The notes under the pieces are model-generated. The model did not search any database. It was not told the origin of the DNA and was given only the letters and a program-made list of their open reading frames with translations. A DNA stretch of 49,824 nucleotides from Bacteroides neonati (GTDB lineage Bacteria; Bacteroidota; Bacteroidia; Bacteroidales; Bacteroidaceae), in NCBI RefSeq assembly GCF_000499785.1, contig NZ_HG726026.1, positions 211,293-261,116 of the forward strand, read 5' to 3'. The translations under genes were made by a program, and so were the position numbers. Shown in pieces: positions 41,293-49,824 of this stretch (positions are counted from its first letter, which is position 1; the number at the start of each line of letters is the position of its first letter).

Positions 41293-43356
41293 ATGGAAAT
41301 GTTTGGAAATATACGATGCGTAACATACGGAGAACTCGTTGGAAGTGGAATACTTAGCGAACCAACTTATAAGAAGTATGTGCGATGTGGTAAAATTCGT
41401 ATTGTTCAGCGTGGTGGAAACGGTAGGAAGGCACTTATCGATTATGATTCTCTATATGATCCAGTCCGCGAGGTGTATGATTCACACAACCCTGATGCCG
41501 TTCAAAAAATCAAAGAGCAATATATGAGTAACATTCTAATACCCGATCCTAAAGCGGTGGAGTATTACCGCGACAAATACCGCTTACCCGACGGAAGCGG
41601 ATTGACCGACAAGAAGCAAGCCGAATATGTGCTGAATGCCGAGGTGATGAATGAGATGATACGTGTAGAGAGCAATACACGAGCACTACACAGCAAGTGT
41701 GGATTCATACGCAAAGCACAAGTCTGGGAAGCTGTAGAGGGTACTTGTGATAAGTTGCGCGAAGCCTACGGGCACACCTTACGCAACAGCCGTCTGCGCG
41801 AAAAGTTTAACCAATACAAGAAAGAGGGTTACGCTGCACTCGTCAGTCGCAAGGTTGGTAATCAGAACACCCGAAAGATCGGAACCGAAGAGGCGCGATT
41901 GCTATTGAAGCTACGCCGCAGCCGCGTTCCCGTTTACACCGAGATGCAGATATTCGAAGAGTTCAACCACCAGGCAACACTCCGTGGCCTCGAACAGCTT
42001 AAAAGCCCTACAAGCGTTCGGAATTTCCTATTCAGCCCGGCCATACAGCCGCTTTGGTTTGCCATTGTTCACGGTGAACTCGAATGGCGCAAGAAGTACA
42101 GTGCATTACTCAAAACAGAACAACCCAGCTTGCGCGACTCTGTTTGGTACTCAGATGGTACGAAGCTAAATCTCTACTACCGCAATGAAAGCGGTAAGAT
42201 ATGCACTACCAGTGTGTACGAAGTGATGGATGCTTACAGCGAAGTATTATTGGGTTACGATATCGCTCCGGGCGAGAAGTTCGACAGCCAGTTCCGCGCA
42301 TTCCGCATGGCTGTGGAGACAGCCAAGGTGAAACCTTACGAGATCGTAAACGACAACCAGGGCGGACACAAAAAGTTGAGTGCACAAGACTTCTTTAAAA
42401 AGATTTGTCGCCTGCACCGTTTTACCGCCCCATATAGCGGACAAAGTAAAACCATTGAATCGGTATTCGGCCGGTTTCAGACACAGATATTGCATAAGTA
42501 CTGGAACTTCACGGGACAGAATATAACGGCCACTAAGCAGAACAGCCACCCCAATATGGAGTTGATACTTGCCAACGTAGACAAGTTGCCTACACTCAAA
42601 GAAATGAAGCAGTTGTATGCCGAATGTCGAAACGAATGGAACGAAAGCGCCCATCCGGCTACCGGTATCAGCCGTCAGGATATGTACACCATGAGCGAAA
42701 ATCCCTTGACGGTTCCGGTGACAGAGTTGGATATGATTCAGATGTTCTGGCTTAAAAGCAAAAAGCCGATTACTTATACCAACAGCGGCCTTTGCATCGA
42801 GATCGGCAAACGGAAATACGAATACGAGGTGTATGGCGCCAATGGTTTGCGTGATGAATCGTTTGCCATGAAACACACCGGACAGAAATTCCATGTACTG
42901 TATGATCCGCGCGATATGACTCTGGTAGAATTGTGGTATGAAACAGCAGACGGATTAAAGTTTGCCTCAGGCGCCACTCCGAAAGTCAGTGTTCACAGAG
43001 CGATACAGGATCAGGAACACGAAGAAACAGTTCAGATGCGCGCCCAGATAGAAGCCAGCAAAGCCAACCGTGCCGCCATGTTGCTCCTGATGGAAAACTT
43101 CGATAAAGAAGAAGGTATTGCGCTTGAATACTTCGGACTCAACACCCCCAAGACCAAAGGACTGTCCGATAAAAAGATGAGAGGATACCGCGAAGAGTAT
43201 GAAGATGGCACATTGATCCCTCCGGTGCAGTTGCCCCCAAAGAGCGAACAGCCGGAAGAATCAGATCAGGTATTGGAGTTCTCCGATGTGGGCGAATACA
43301 CGAAAGAGCTATCCAACTTCACCTTTGACGATGTAGATCGCTATAACCGCTATTAA
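41293..43356 (+). CDS. Mu-like DDE transposase (MuA type)
   Basis: 687 residues. An N-terminal DNA-binding region (to about 250) precedes an rve-type catalytic core with D288 in WYSDGTKLNLYY, D354 in EIVNDNQGGHKK and E389 in SKTIESVFGRFQ. D354 and E389 are 35 residues apart, the DD(35)E spacing. A MuA-type C-terminal beta-barrel and tail follow. It joins phage ends to target DNA in integration and replicative transposition. The ATPase partner follows directly. Confidence 0.93.
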   Translation: MEMFGNIRCVTYGELVGSGILSEPTYKKYVRCGKIRIVQRGGNGRKALIDYDSLYDPVREVYDSHNPDAVQKIKEQYMSNILIPDPKAVEYYRDKYRLPDGSGLTDKKQAEYVLNAEVMNEMIRVESNTRALHSKCGFIRKAQVWEAVEGTCDKLREAYGHTLRNSRLREKFNQYKKEGYAALVSRKVGNQNTRKIGTEEARLLLKLRRSRVPVYTEMQIFEEFNHQATLRGLEQLKSPTSVRNFLFSPAIQPLWFAIVHGELEWRKKYSALLKTEQPSLRDSVWYSDGTKLNLYYRNESGKICTTSVYEVMDAYSEVLLGYDIAPGEKFDSQFRAFRMAVETAKVKPYEIVNDNQGGHKKLSAQDFFKKICRLHRFTAPYSGQSKTIESVFGRFQTQILHKYWNFTGQNITATKQNSHPNMELILANVDKLPTLKEMKQLYAECRNEWNESAHPATGISRQDMYTMSENPLTVPVTELDMIQMFWLKSKKPITYTNSGLCIEIGKRKYEYEVYGANGLRDESFAMKHTGQKFHVLYDPRDMTLVELWYETADGLKFASGATPKVSVHRAIQDQEHEETVQMRAQIEASKANRAAMLLLMENFDKEEGIALEYFGLNTPKTKGLSDKKMRGYREEYEDGTLIPPVQLPPKSEQPEESDQVLEFSDVGEYTKELSNFTFDDVDRYNRY

Positions 43357-43391
43357 ACCGTATTTAATAACCATTCAAACATCATTTAAAT

Positions 43392-44285
43392 ATGAAAAAT
43401 TTAACTATCGCAGATAAAGATGCCATTCGCAATGCCCTGAGTGCTTATTGCGATAATTACCCTACCCGCAACCGTGCCAGCGAGAGCTTGAACGGCGTCA
43501 GTTCTGCTACCGTATCGCAAATCATCAATTCGAAGTATGCCAACATCTCAGACGATATGTTTACCAAGATCGCTTCGCAGATTGGTTTCAGCTTTGAGAA
43601 GTGGCAGATACACGAGAGCAATGCTTTCAACGATCTGACTTTCACTTTCACCGATGCACAACTCTATAAGAACGTCACCTGGATAGTGGGCGATGCCGGA
43701 TGTGGAAAAACAACAGCCGCCATCAACTACCGTAAGAACCACCGCAATGTATACTACATCCTTTGTTCCGAAGATATGCGCAAAAGCGACTTCGTGCGTG
43801 AGATAGCCCGTCAGGTAGGTGCACCGACCGATGGTACCAATTTGAGGGATATGCTCGAATATGCGCTTACCATGATTGCATTTCTAAACAATCCGCTACT
43901 TATTTTTGATGAAGGTGACAAACTGACCGACTCCGTTCTGTACTACTTTATCTCTATATATAACCGATTGGAAAACCGGGCGGGTATTATCTTTTTGAGT
44001 ACCGACTACATGAAGCGTCGCATCGAAAATGGTTTGCGGTACAATAAGAAAGGTTATAAAGAGATCAACAGCCGGATCGGTCGCCGCTTCTTTGAAATAT
44101 GCACCACAACGCAAAACGATATCTATGCCATCTGCCGAGCCAACGGACTGACCGATGAAGCCGAAATAAAGAAAGTGCTCAAAGACGCCGAAGCATCCGA
44201 GAATGACTTACGTCGAGTACGCAAGGTGGTGCATGCCCGCAAGCGTATCATTGAATCAAAACGCAAGAAAGGAGAAGAAGAGTAA
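43392..44285 (+). CDS. MuB-like AAA ATPase, transposition target protein
   Basis: 297 residues. An HTH-like N-terminal part (about 28-55, RASESLNGVSSATVSQIINS) is followed by Walker A GDAGCGKT (100-107) and Walker B LLIFDEGD (D173/E174). MuB binds target DNA in an ATP-dependent way and stimulates MuA. Its place behind the transposase and the HTH plus AAA architecture support this. Its stop overlaps the next start by one base. Confidence 0.9.
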   Translation: MKNLTIADKDAIRNALSAYCDNYPTRNRASESLNGVSSATVSQIINSKYANISDDMFTKIASQIGFSFEKWQIHESNAFNDLTFTFTDAQLYKNVTWIVGDAGCGKTTAAINYRKNHRNVYYILCSEDMRKSDFVREIARQVGAPTDGTNLRDMLEYALTMIAFLNNPLLIFDEGDKLTDSVLYYFISIYNRLENRAGIIFLSTDYMKRRIENGLRYNKKGYKEINSRIGRRFFEICTTTQNDIYAICRANGLTDEAEIKKVLKDAEASENDLRRVRKVVHARKRIIESKRKKGEEE

Positions 44286-44914
44286 TGGGAAGAGCCAAGT
44301 CAGTAAGTGAGATACTAACGACCAAGATTCCTTCTTTTCCTTTCGAGGGCAAATTTTATGATGCTTTCGGATGCCCGGAGCGTCGGGGTGTATGGATCGT
44401 ATGGGGAAACTCGGGTAACGGAAAAACCTCTTTTGTGATGCAGCTTTGCAAATACCTCTGTCGCTTTGGTCGCGTAGCCTATAACAGTCTCGAAGAGGGC
44501 GCCAGTTTAACGATGAAGAACACGCTTATCGAGTTTGGGATGGCAGAGGTCAACCGTCGATTCCTATTGCTCGACAACGAGCCGATTGATGAGTTGTCAG
44601 CTAGGCTTAAGAAGCAGAAAGCCCCTGATATGGTAGTGATAGACAGTTTTCAGTATGCACAGATGAATTATAAGCAGTACATCCTCTTCAAGGAAGAGCA
44701 TCGCAACAAGCTGATTATCTTTATCAGTCATGCCGACGGAACACTGCCCAATGGTCGCTCTGCCCGTAGCGTAATGTATGATGCCTCGCTGAAAGTTTAT
44801 GTAGAAGGTTTTCGGGCATTCAACAAAGGACGCTCCAAAGGGCCTACCATGCAGTTTGATATCTGGCCGGAAAAGGCAGAAGAGTACTGGTACCGTAAAT
44901 TATCAAAAAAATAA
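44285..44914 (+). CDS. RecA-like P-loop ATPase
   Basis: 209 residues with Walker A GNSGNGKT (41-48) and Walker B MVVIDSFQYA; LIIFISHADG is a sensor-like strand. A second P-loop protein right behind the MuB-like gene is unusual for Mu itself. A role in DNA handling during transposition or replication is likely but unproven. Confidence 0.8.
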   Translation: MGRAKSVSEILTTKIPSFPFEGKFYDAFGCPERRGVWIVWGNSGNGKTSFVMQLCKYLCRFGRVAYNSLEEGASLTMKNTLIEFGMAEVNRRFLLLDNEPIDELSARLKKQKAPDMVVIDSFQYAQMNYKQYILFKEEHRNKLIIFISHADGTLPNGRSARSVMYDASLKVYVEGFRAFNKGRSKGPTMQFDIWPEKAEEYWYRKLSKK

Positions 44915-44918
44915 TCAC

Positions 44919-45365
44919 ATGAAACCAATCGTCAACAAAACCATCACTCCGCAACAACTTCGCGCGTTACAGTCTTGCTTCTCGAAATTGGGCTTTGATG
45001 ATGAAGAACGGCACGGGTTCGTTGCACAGTTCACCGATGGAAGAACAAGCAGCAGCAAGGAACTTAGCTTCGACGAAGCTCGGCGTATACTCTCAGGGTT
45101 GAAGGAAGACAATAGTAAGAAACTCGGTGTTGCCGCCAAGAAACTCGTAGGTGAAATCTATGGGCTGTCGCTCAAAATCTCTTTCCTGAATAAAGATTAC
45201 TGTGATACTGACACCCCGGAAGACTTCGAGATGAACAAAGCGAAGCTCAATGTATTCGCCCGCACTCGTAGCGCCTGCAGAAAGAATATTACGAAGATGA
45301 GCCTCGATGAGCTAAAATCTTTTAAGAAGCAGCTCGAAGCCATCTTACATAAAGAGAACAAATAA
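44919..45365 (+). CDS. GemA/gp16-like phage protein
   Basis: 148 residues from the ATG at 44919; longer frames start inside the ATPase gene. TPQQLRALQSCFSKLGFDDE and SSSKELSFDEARRILSGL resemble the Mu gp16/GemA (DUF1018) type, small early regulators. The C-terminal half is helical. Moderately sure. Confidence 0.55.
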   Translation: MKPIVNKTITPQQLRALQSCFSKLGFDDEERHGFVAQFTDGRTSSSKELSFDEARRILSGLKEDNSKKLGVAAKKLVGEIYGLSLKISFLNKDYCDTDTPEDFEMNKAKLNVFARTRSACRKNITKMSLDELKSFKKQLEAILHKENK

Positions 45366-45385
45366 CTTAAAAATAATAATTAGTT

Positions 45386-45997
45386 ATGAAAACAAAGAGA
45401 GAAATAGACCACGCAGTGGCTCTTTTGAAAAAGAAAGGCGATCCGGGTAGTTTGGTACAGGCTGAGGTGTTAACCGGTCGGCACGATGAGAAATGGGTAT
45501 TCAACCGTTACGTCAATGTACCGGAGTCTGAAAAAGACGAAGCGATGTTCTTTGCTGCCAGAGATGCAGCACAATATCTGGCGGGTAAGATCGGACTTGA
45601 CGCACTAATACCCGGAGCGGTAGAGCCCGATGTGAAATCGAATCCCAAACGCATTCTCCCGGAAGATGAAGAACAGATCGTTGTATCACGACGTACGTTG
45701 ACTAATTTACTGCAACGCATCAACCGGTTAGAGCGATTGGTAGGCGTTCGTAAGGTTGCCATGAAACTAAAACATAAACCATTAACAGAGAGCGTGCCTG
45801 CCGATCTGATTAGTCAGGCCGATGCACTTAGAAAGCTTGGTTGCGGTAAGAGCACTATTAAGCGCTGGGCATCGAAGGGGCTTATTAAGGGATATGTTCA
45901 GAATGATCGTGTATCCTACAGTCTTTCAGAGCTGTATGCCAGCGAAGTGGTCAAGGAGTATTTGGAAACCAAAGAGTTTACGGATAATATAAAGTAG
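45386..45997 (+). CDS. Hypothetical protein with C-terminal MerR/excisionase-like HTH
   Basis: 203 residues. Residues 145-195 read as a MerR- or excisionase-type winged HTH (ISQADALRKLGCGKSTIKRW, then ASKGLIKGY). The N-terminal 140 residues are helical and unrecognised. It could be a regulator within the early operon. Confidence 0.6.
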   Translation: MKTKREIDHAVALLKKKGDPGSLVQAEVLTGRHDEKWVFNRYVNVPESEKDEAMFFAARDAAQYLAGKIGLDALIPGAVEPDVKSNPKRILPEDEEQIVVSRRTLTNLLQRINRLERLVGVRKVAMKLKHKPLTESVPADLISQADALRKLGCGKSTIKRWASKGLIKGYVQNDRVSYSLSELYASEVVKEYLETKEFTDNIK

Positions 45998-45998
45998 T

Positions 45999-46292
45999 AT
46001 GGCAATAAGCAATAACAATTTATCCTTGCGAAAGCAAGAGACAAAGCGTATTAGCGAACGTATGTCAGAGACAGCCAAGCGAATTGATACGATTACCGAC
46101 CGCCTGTACAACGGTTCCGGCCATATCCCCGCTTCCGAGTACGACGATCTGCTCGCTGAATACCATACCGCTCTTCGTCGCTATGAGTTGGACGAGATTT
46201 ATCTGGAGCAACTCAACTCGAAAGCAAAGCTCACTGATGAAGAGCGTGAGCGAACCAATAAAAAGTATTACAAAGGAAATTATAAGTATTAA
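45999..46292 (+). CDS. Hypothetical protein, coiled-coil
   Basis: 97 residues, strongly charged and helical throughout. It starts one base after the preceding stop. No domain recognised. Confidence 0.55.
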   Translation: MAISNNNLSLRKQETKRISERMSETAKRIDTITDRLYNGSGHIPASEYDDLLAEYHTALRRYELDEIYLEQLNSKAKLTDEERERTNKKYYKGNYKY

Positions 46293-46305
46293 AAACAAAA
46301 TAGTA

Positions 46306-46686
46306 ATGAGCAAAGAATCAATAGCAATGTATTTCGGTACAACAGGAGTCCCCGGACATCACATCACGATGCTAAGCGGTAGTATGTCAGTAAAAGACCA
46401 GTGCCGAATAGGTGGTGAAATAGATTCAGACGATGCCTTGTACTCTGCCATGAAAAAATGCAAGGGTATTGGGTATGTCTACTATCGTGGAGTTACAATG
46501 CTGTGTATTCCTTACAGCGCGCATGATTCCCGCGGTGGGAGTAAGTCAATATTCATCATGGAAGGGAAAATTGCAAAGGATGAAATAATAAAGGAGCTGC
46601 AAAAATACTCGTGGGTTTACAGCTTATTCACTAGGCTACAAATAGATCATCATCTTGGTGATGTGGAAGAATTTGAATTAACGTAA
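46306..46686 (+). CDS. Hypothetical protein, prophage 2
   Basis: 126 residues from the ATG at 46306 (a longer frame overlaps the gene before). It begins MSKESIAMYFGTTGVPGHHI, has no membrane segment, and no recognised family. Confidence 0.6.
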   Translation: MSKESIAMYFGTTGVPGHHITMLSGSMSVKDQCRIGGEIDSDDALYSAMKKCKGIGYVYYRGVTMLCIPYSAHDSRGGSKSIFIMEGKIAKDEIIKELQKYSWVYSLFTRLQIDHHLGDVEEFELT

Positions 46687-46699
46687 AACGTATTGAAAT

Positions 46700-47116
46700 A
46701 TGAGTGAAAGAACAGTTCGAATCACAGATAAGTACGATGTAAACTGTGGCAAAGAGTTTCCGGGATGGCTAGCATACCATGACCTTTATCACAGGGGTGG
46801 CACAAATCAACCTATTGAAGACCTCTATCTTGTAACCATTGACGGGAATGAGAGAAGATATGTAAGTTCTCAAATTGATGTAGAACACTATCGGGAGCAA
46901 ATACTAAAAGAGGAAATAAAAAACCTCGGTGCCAAAGTAGGCGATAAGGTAAGGGTTCTTAAAGAAACCAGTGGTAGTTATGGGAAGCAGTATTATGATC
47001 GTAAAAGCAAAAATGGCTTTCATACTATTACAAAAATAGAATGCTATGGGCATGTGACATTTGACAACGGAGAGGCTGAAATGTTCAGACCGACAGTTGA
47101 AGTAATTAACGAATAA
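46700..47116 (+). CDS. Hypothetical protein, complete copy of the gene at the window start
   Basis: 138 residues from MSERTVRITDKYDV. It shows alpha/beta sequence with EGGDKVRVLKET-like strands but no known motif. 400 bp of it, including the stop, equal bases 1-400. The flanking genes differ between the two sites. Confidence 0.7.
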   Translation: MSERTVRITDKYDVNCGKEFPGWLAYHDLYHRGGTNQPIEDLYLVTIDGNERRYVSSQIDVEHYREQILKEEIKNLGAKVGDKVRVLKETSGSYGKQYYDRKSKNGFHTITKIECYGHVTFDNGEAEMFRPTVEVINE

Positions 47117-47117
47117 C
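46718..47117. repeat. 400-bp exact direct repeat, copy 2
   Basis: Identical to bases 1-400, at an offset of 46717. The match ends at 47117 and the next base differs. Confidence 0.9.
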
Positions 47118-47136
47118 CAATTAGAAAGGAGCTAAT

Positions 47137-47337
47137 ATGACAGACAGAGAATTGGAATTCATGCAGGACTTGGAAATTCTACTTAAAAAACATCGTGTTG
47201 AAATTTGTGCGACAGAAATAAACTGTTCAGTCGACGGCAGTTTATCTATCAATATATTCGGTGACAGTATAGATATTAATCTCTACGGAACATTATCTTA
47301 TAAAGATATTAACAATATAATTAACGATAATAACTAA
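47137..47337 (+). CDS. Hypothetical small phage protein
   Basis: 66 residues, acidic, one helix then strands. A purine-rich AGAAAGGAGC lies before the ATG and may act as ribosome site. Function unknown. Confidence 0.6.
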   Translation: MTDRELEFMQDLEILLKKHRVEICATEINCSVDGSLSINIFGDSIDINLYGTLSYKDINNIINDNN

Positions 47338-47347
47338 ATGAAATAAT

Positions 47348-47728
47348 ATGGAACTAACAGTATATACTTTTGACCATTTTAAAAGTGGCCAGGAAATTCA
47401 AGAGTATTTGGGATATAAGCCACTTGCATCTGTAAATATAGGACTTAATCATGTGTTAAATGGGGACGATTGGTCAACAGCTAAATCACAACATCACTCA
47501 TCTGAATGGAATAGTTATGCTATGTATTATTTGCAGGCTGAACAATGGGTAAGTGAAGGAAAACTTTACTTTAAGCGGGACGGGCATATTTTAAAAGTCA
47601 TACCTGATGGAAATACTTATTGTTGCGTTGGGGAGGGTTTCGTTAATCTACAAGAAAGTGATAATTACGCCTTTGGAGACACATTTGAGGAAGCCATAGA
47701 GAATTTCAAGAAGAAAATAATAGCCTGA
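47348..47728 (+). CDS. Hypothetical phage protein
   Basis: 126 residues, soluble, alpha/beta. No recognised domain. It starts 10 bp after the preceding stop. Confidence 0.6.
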   Translation: MELTVYTFDHFKSGQEIQEYLGYKPLASVNIGLNHVLNGDDWSTAKSQHHSSEWNSYAMYYLQAEQWVSEGKLYFKRDGHILKVIPDGNTYCCVGEGFVNLQESDNYAFGDTFEEAIENFKKKIIA

Positions 47729-47791
47729 AAAGGCTCAATACAGTAAAGAAATGAGCTTTGGGCGGCTTTGTAAAACCCATAAATACAATAT

Positions 47792-47977
47792 ATGGAAACT
47801 GATATTCAAGAAAACAAAAGGAAGTTGGAAGAACTGAAAGAGGCGGCAAAGCCATTGATAAAGTTTCTTTGCGAAAACTATCATCCTCATGTAACTGCAC
47901 TTGTCACCCCTACAAGTGTAGAGGTAATGGAAGGCCTTCAAGCAGTTCCAAATATAACCGAATTTATAGTTGATTAA
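47792..47977 (+). CDS. Hypothetical small phage protein
   Basis: 61 residues with an N-terminal charged helix and a C-terminal VTALVTPTSVEVMEGL. Same direction as its neighbours; function unknown. Confidence 0.5.
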   Translation: METDIQENKRKLEELKEAAKPLIKFLCENYHPHVTALVTPTSVEVMEGLQAVPNITEFIVD

Positions 47978-47983
47978 AATTCT

Positions 47984-48016
47984 GCCATGCGGTAGGAAAT
48001 TCAACTGTCGCATGGC
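47984..48016. repeat. 8-bp inverted repeat between small genes
   Basis: GCCATGCG and CGCATGGC with a 17-nt loop, ending 14 bp before a small membrane protein gene. Terminator or leader hairpin. Confidence 0.5.
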
Positions 48017-48030
48017 TCAAATAAACAAAA

Positions 48031-48204
48031 ATGAATGATAAGGACCTTTATTTTCAATATTTGGTAGCTATATTGAATCAAAATACAATGCTGAAAGAGC
48101 AAATAGATAAAATGGAGAGAAGACTAAGCAATACTATCTTATATTGCTCTATCTGTTTATCTATTCTGATTACCTTTTCTTTATACTGCATAAAAGCCCT
48201 ATAG
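48031..48204 (+). CDS. Small single-helix membrane protein
   Basis: 57 residues: charged N-terminal coiled part (MLKEQIDKMERRL) then one C-terminal membrane helix (ILYCSICLSILITFSLYC). Found by reading the gap; codon use fits neighbours. Function unknown. Confidence 0.5.
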   Translation: MNDKDLYFQYLVAILNQNTMLKEQIDKMERRLSNTILYCSICLSILITFSLYCIKAL

Positions 48205-48240
48205 TTCCTCCTACGATATAAAGAAAAAATTAAAAAGAAA

Positions 48241-48257
48241 CTATTGCTTTGCAATAG
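48241..48257. repeat. Short hairpin CTATTGC/GCAATAG
   Basis: A 7-bp stem with a 3-nt loop, 25 bp before the DUF3164 start. No T-run. Confidence 0.4.
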
Positions 48258-48282
48258 AAGTCAAGAATTCAAAAAAATAAGT

Positions 48283-48960
48283 ATGAACCATTTTAAAAAT
48301 CAAAATTGTATGGATGTAAGTAATTTAACTAAAGCTCAACGTCTTGAGCTAAAAGCACAACTCGAAGCAGAAGAACGTGCCGAAGAGGCGAACCTGCAAC
48401 GTGAGAGACAATCGTATAACGCTATGCGTGATGAGTTTGTAACACGTACTTTTCAATCTCTCAAACAGCTAAGTGGTTGTATGCAAGAGCAGAAACAAAC
48501 CATCTTTGAAGAAAGTGAAGAACTCGACACAATGCAACAGCGCCTTTTCAAGGTGAAACTTGACCGTAAAAGCCGTACATTGACACATAGCGATGGACAC
48601 ATCTCCATCAAAGTGGGTAATCGGCTGAACGACGGATGGGATGACAGTGTCGAAATTGGTATTGAAAAAGTACGTGAGTATCTGGCCACCTTGGCTACTG
48701 ACGAAAAATCCGCCCGCCTGGTCAATGCTATTACCAGCTTGCTGGCCAAGGATCAGAAGGGAACATTGAAAGCCAACAAGGTATTGGAACTGGAAAAGAT
48801 GGCCAATGAATCGAAAGACGACACGTTCCTTGAGGGACTTCGCATTATCAAAGAAGCCTATCGGCCGGTGCCTACTTGCCAGTTTGTCGAAGTGAAATAC
48901 AAAGATGAGAACGATGTGGAGCGTTCACTACCATTATCCATGAGTGCGATGGATATATGA
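48283..48960 (+). CDS. DUF3164 family phage protein
   Basis: 225 residues from the ATG at 48283; an ATG at 48310 (MDVSNLTKAQRLEL) is also possible. An N-terminal coiled region is followed by HISIKVGNRLNDGWDD and a C-terminal FLEGLRIIKEAYRP motif, typical of DUF3164 in Mu-like phages. Role unknown; often in early operons near DNA metabolism genes. Overlaps the next gene by 4 bp. Confidence 0.8.
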   Translation: MNHFKNQNCMDVSNLTKAQRLELKAQLEAEERAEEANLQRERQSYNAMRDEFVTRTFQSLKQLSGCMQEQKQTIFEESEELDTMQQRLFKVKLDRKSRTLTHSDGHISIKVGNRLNDGWDDSVEIGIEKVREYLATLATDEKSARLVNAITSLLAKDQKGTLKANKVLELEKMANESKDDTFLEGLRIIKEAYRPVPTCQFVEVKYKDENDVERSLPLSMSAMDI

Positions 48961-49244
48961 AGCAGCTCATTTACAAAAGTAATCTCAAGCCGGACAAAAT
49001 GCCGGCTTGGCTTACCTGCCTACTGAATATAACTCTGGACGATATAAATAATAATCATGTATTTGGTGACTCCATCGAAGACTACGAGTGGATACAGTGG
49101 ATTCTTAATACAGACCTCAAGGAGCTGCAAGTAAAAAGCGATGTTACAACGGAGCTGACAACGGATGAAGGTAAAACAGCCCTGTTCATTAAACGCTCTG
49201 GACGAATACTGGTATCAATCTATATAAAAGAAAGCAATGGATAA
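48957..49244 (+). CDS. Hypothetical protein, prophage 2
   Basis: 95 residues, soluble. Start overlaps the DUF3164 stop (ATGA) and its end overlaps the next start by 8 bp. No domain recognised. Confidence 0.6.
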   Translation: MKQLIYKSNLKPDKMPAWLTCLLNITLDDINNNHVFGDSIEDYEWIQWILNTDLKELQVKSDVTTELTTDEGKTALFIKRSGRILVSIYIKESNG

Positions 49245-49824
49245 ACAAACCATCATTAACAAGATTCAGAAGCTGATCCGCTTACGCGATGGAGCTCGGG
49301 CGGTAGGTTCCGAAGGTGAAGCCAATGCAGCGGCTGCGGCCATTCAACGGCTTATCACCGAATATAACATGAGCTTGTCCGAAATCGAAGGCACACCGGA
49401 AGCCGAGGAAGAAAGCTGTATTGGTCGGTCAAACAACTATCATACCGCAGATAACTACCGTAGCGGTTGGAAGCGTCATCTGCTTTACGCCATCTGTGAA
49501 TATTATTATTGCAAAGCGTATATGCTGAGTGGAACACCCCGATGTGTGGTATATGGCACAGAGATGAATCGCATGGCAGTAGAGTATGCCTTTAACTTTC
49601 TTGAAGCTGCATTCACTCACCTGTCGGTTATTCGCTTTAAGGAGGCACACGGAACTTGTCGCATTCCTACCCGCCACCGTGATGTATGGTTAGCCTCTTA
49701 TCTACTTGGTTGTTCATCCGGTATCCGTGAGAAGCTAATGAGTGAGAAAACCGAGCAGGTAACAGGGCTGATGATAAGCCACGGGGCAATGATTGACAAG
49801 TATATGGCACAGGAGCAGGGAAGC
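49237..49824 (+). CDS. DUF2786-like phage protein, 3' end cut by window edge
   Basis: 196 residues without a stop. The N terminus (IINKIQKLIRLRD, then EANAAAAAIQRLITEYNMS) is a DUF2786 domain; the rest (HLLYAICEYYYCKAYML, VYGTEMNRMAVEYAF, later WLASYLLGC) resembles the DUF7168-like partner often found behind it. Common in Mu-like early regions, function unknown. Confidence 0.8.
   Translation, partial: MDKQTIINKIQKLIRLRDGARAVGSEGEANAAAAAIQRLITEYNMSLSEIEGTPEAEEESCIGRSNNYHTADNYRSGWKRHLLYAICEYYYCKAYMLSGTPRCVVYGTEMNRMAVEYAFNFLEAAFTHLSVIRFKEAHGTCRIPTRHRDVWLASYLLGCSSGIREKLMSEKTEQVTGLMISHGAMIDKYMAQEQGS

Noticed and set aside
42247..42894. A 215-codon open frame on the minus strand inside the transposase gene
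   Set aside because: It is antisense to a gene with clear catalytic residues, has no recognised motif and no promoter or start context; a frame shadow.
1..49824. One permuted circular phage genome with host DNA in the middle
   Set aside because: The two phage parts have different strategies (tyrosine integrase at a tRNA versus Mu-type transposase), and the 400-bp match is followed by different sequence on both sides, so it is not a simple end overlap.

Overview
The window reads as a Bacteroidales genome, most likely Bacteroides or a close relative. Promoters fit the Bacteroides pattern (TTTG, about 19 nt, TAnnTTTG), the integrase is of the Bacteroidetes type with TGLSYSDI in place of TGLRYSDI, and Shine-Dalgarno sequences are weak. 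These are my readings of the sequence; no database was searched.

Layout. (1) Positions 1-26,937 are the right part of a temperate, long-tailed prophage (prophage 1), cut by the window edge. In order it carries small accessory genes, an HNH endonuclease, small and large terminase, portal, prohead protease, HK97-fold capsid, connector and neck proteins, major tail protein, chaperone-like protein, a 1030-residue tape measure, a tail-tip protein, a tail fibre with a peptidase S74 chaperone, a lysis cassette (holin, M15 endolysin, one-piece spanin), a gap with structured-RNA candidates, a KilA-N gene and a tyrosine integrase. The integrase lies next to a tRNA-Lys(CTT) gene whose 3' end is the likely attachment site. 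A 13-bp palindrome with a conserved right flank is dispersed through this prophage.

(2) Positions 26,937-37,840 are host DNA: the tRNA, a small DUF2231-like membrane protein, a K+/H+ antiporter gene broken by a complete 1,589-bp IS4/IS1380-type insertion sequence with 5-bp target duplications, and a nitric-oxide defence locus. That locus holds a quinol-type NO reductase with a PepSY membrane partner, a divergent flavin-reductase-like gene, a Crp/Fnr regulator and the iron-sulphur repair protein RIC. Three promoters here share an operator-like motif exactly 22 nt upstream of the -7 box, so the locus looks like one regulon run by the local Crp/Fnr protein.

(3) From about 38,200 to the right edge lies the early region of a second, unrelated Mu-like transposable prophage (prophage 2): a cargo lipoprotein, CI-type repressor, two 20-bp operator repeats, a Ner-like gene, a DD35E transposase, a MuB-like ATPase, a RecA-like ATPase, a GemA/gp16-like protein, DUF3164 and DUF2786 proteins and several small genes.

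The first 400 bp of the window are identical to 46,718-47,117 inside prophage 2, so the two prophages share one gene exactly, or the left edge is an assembly junction. The least explained sequence is 23,435-23,897, where two consecutive blocks of inverted repeats have the same interleaved, pseudoknot-like order.
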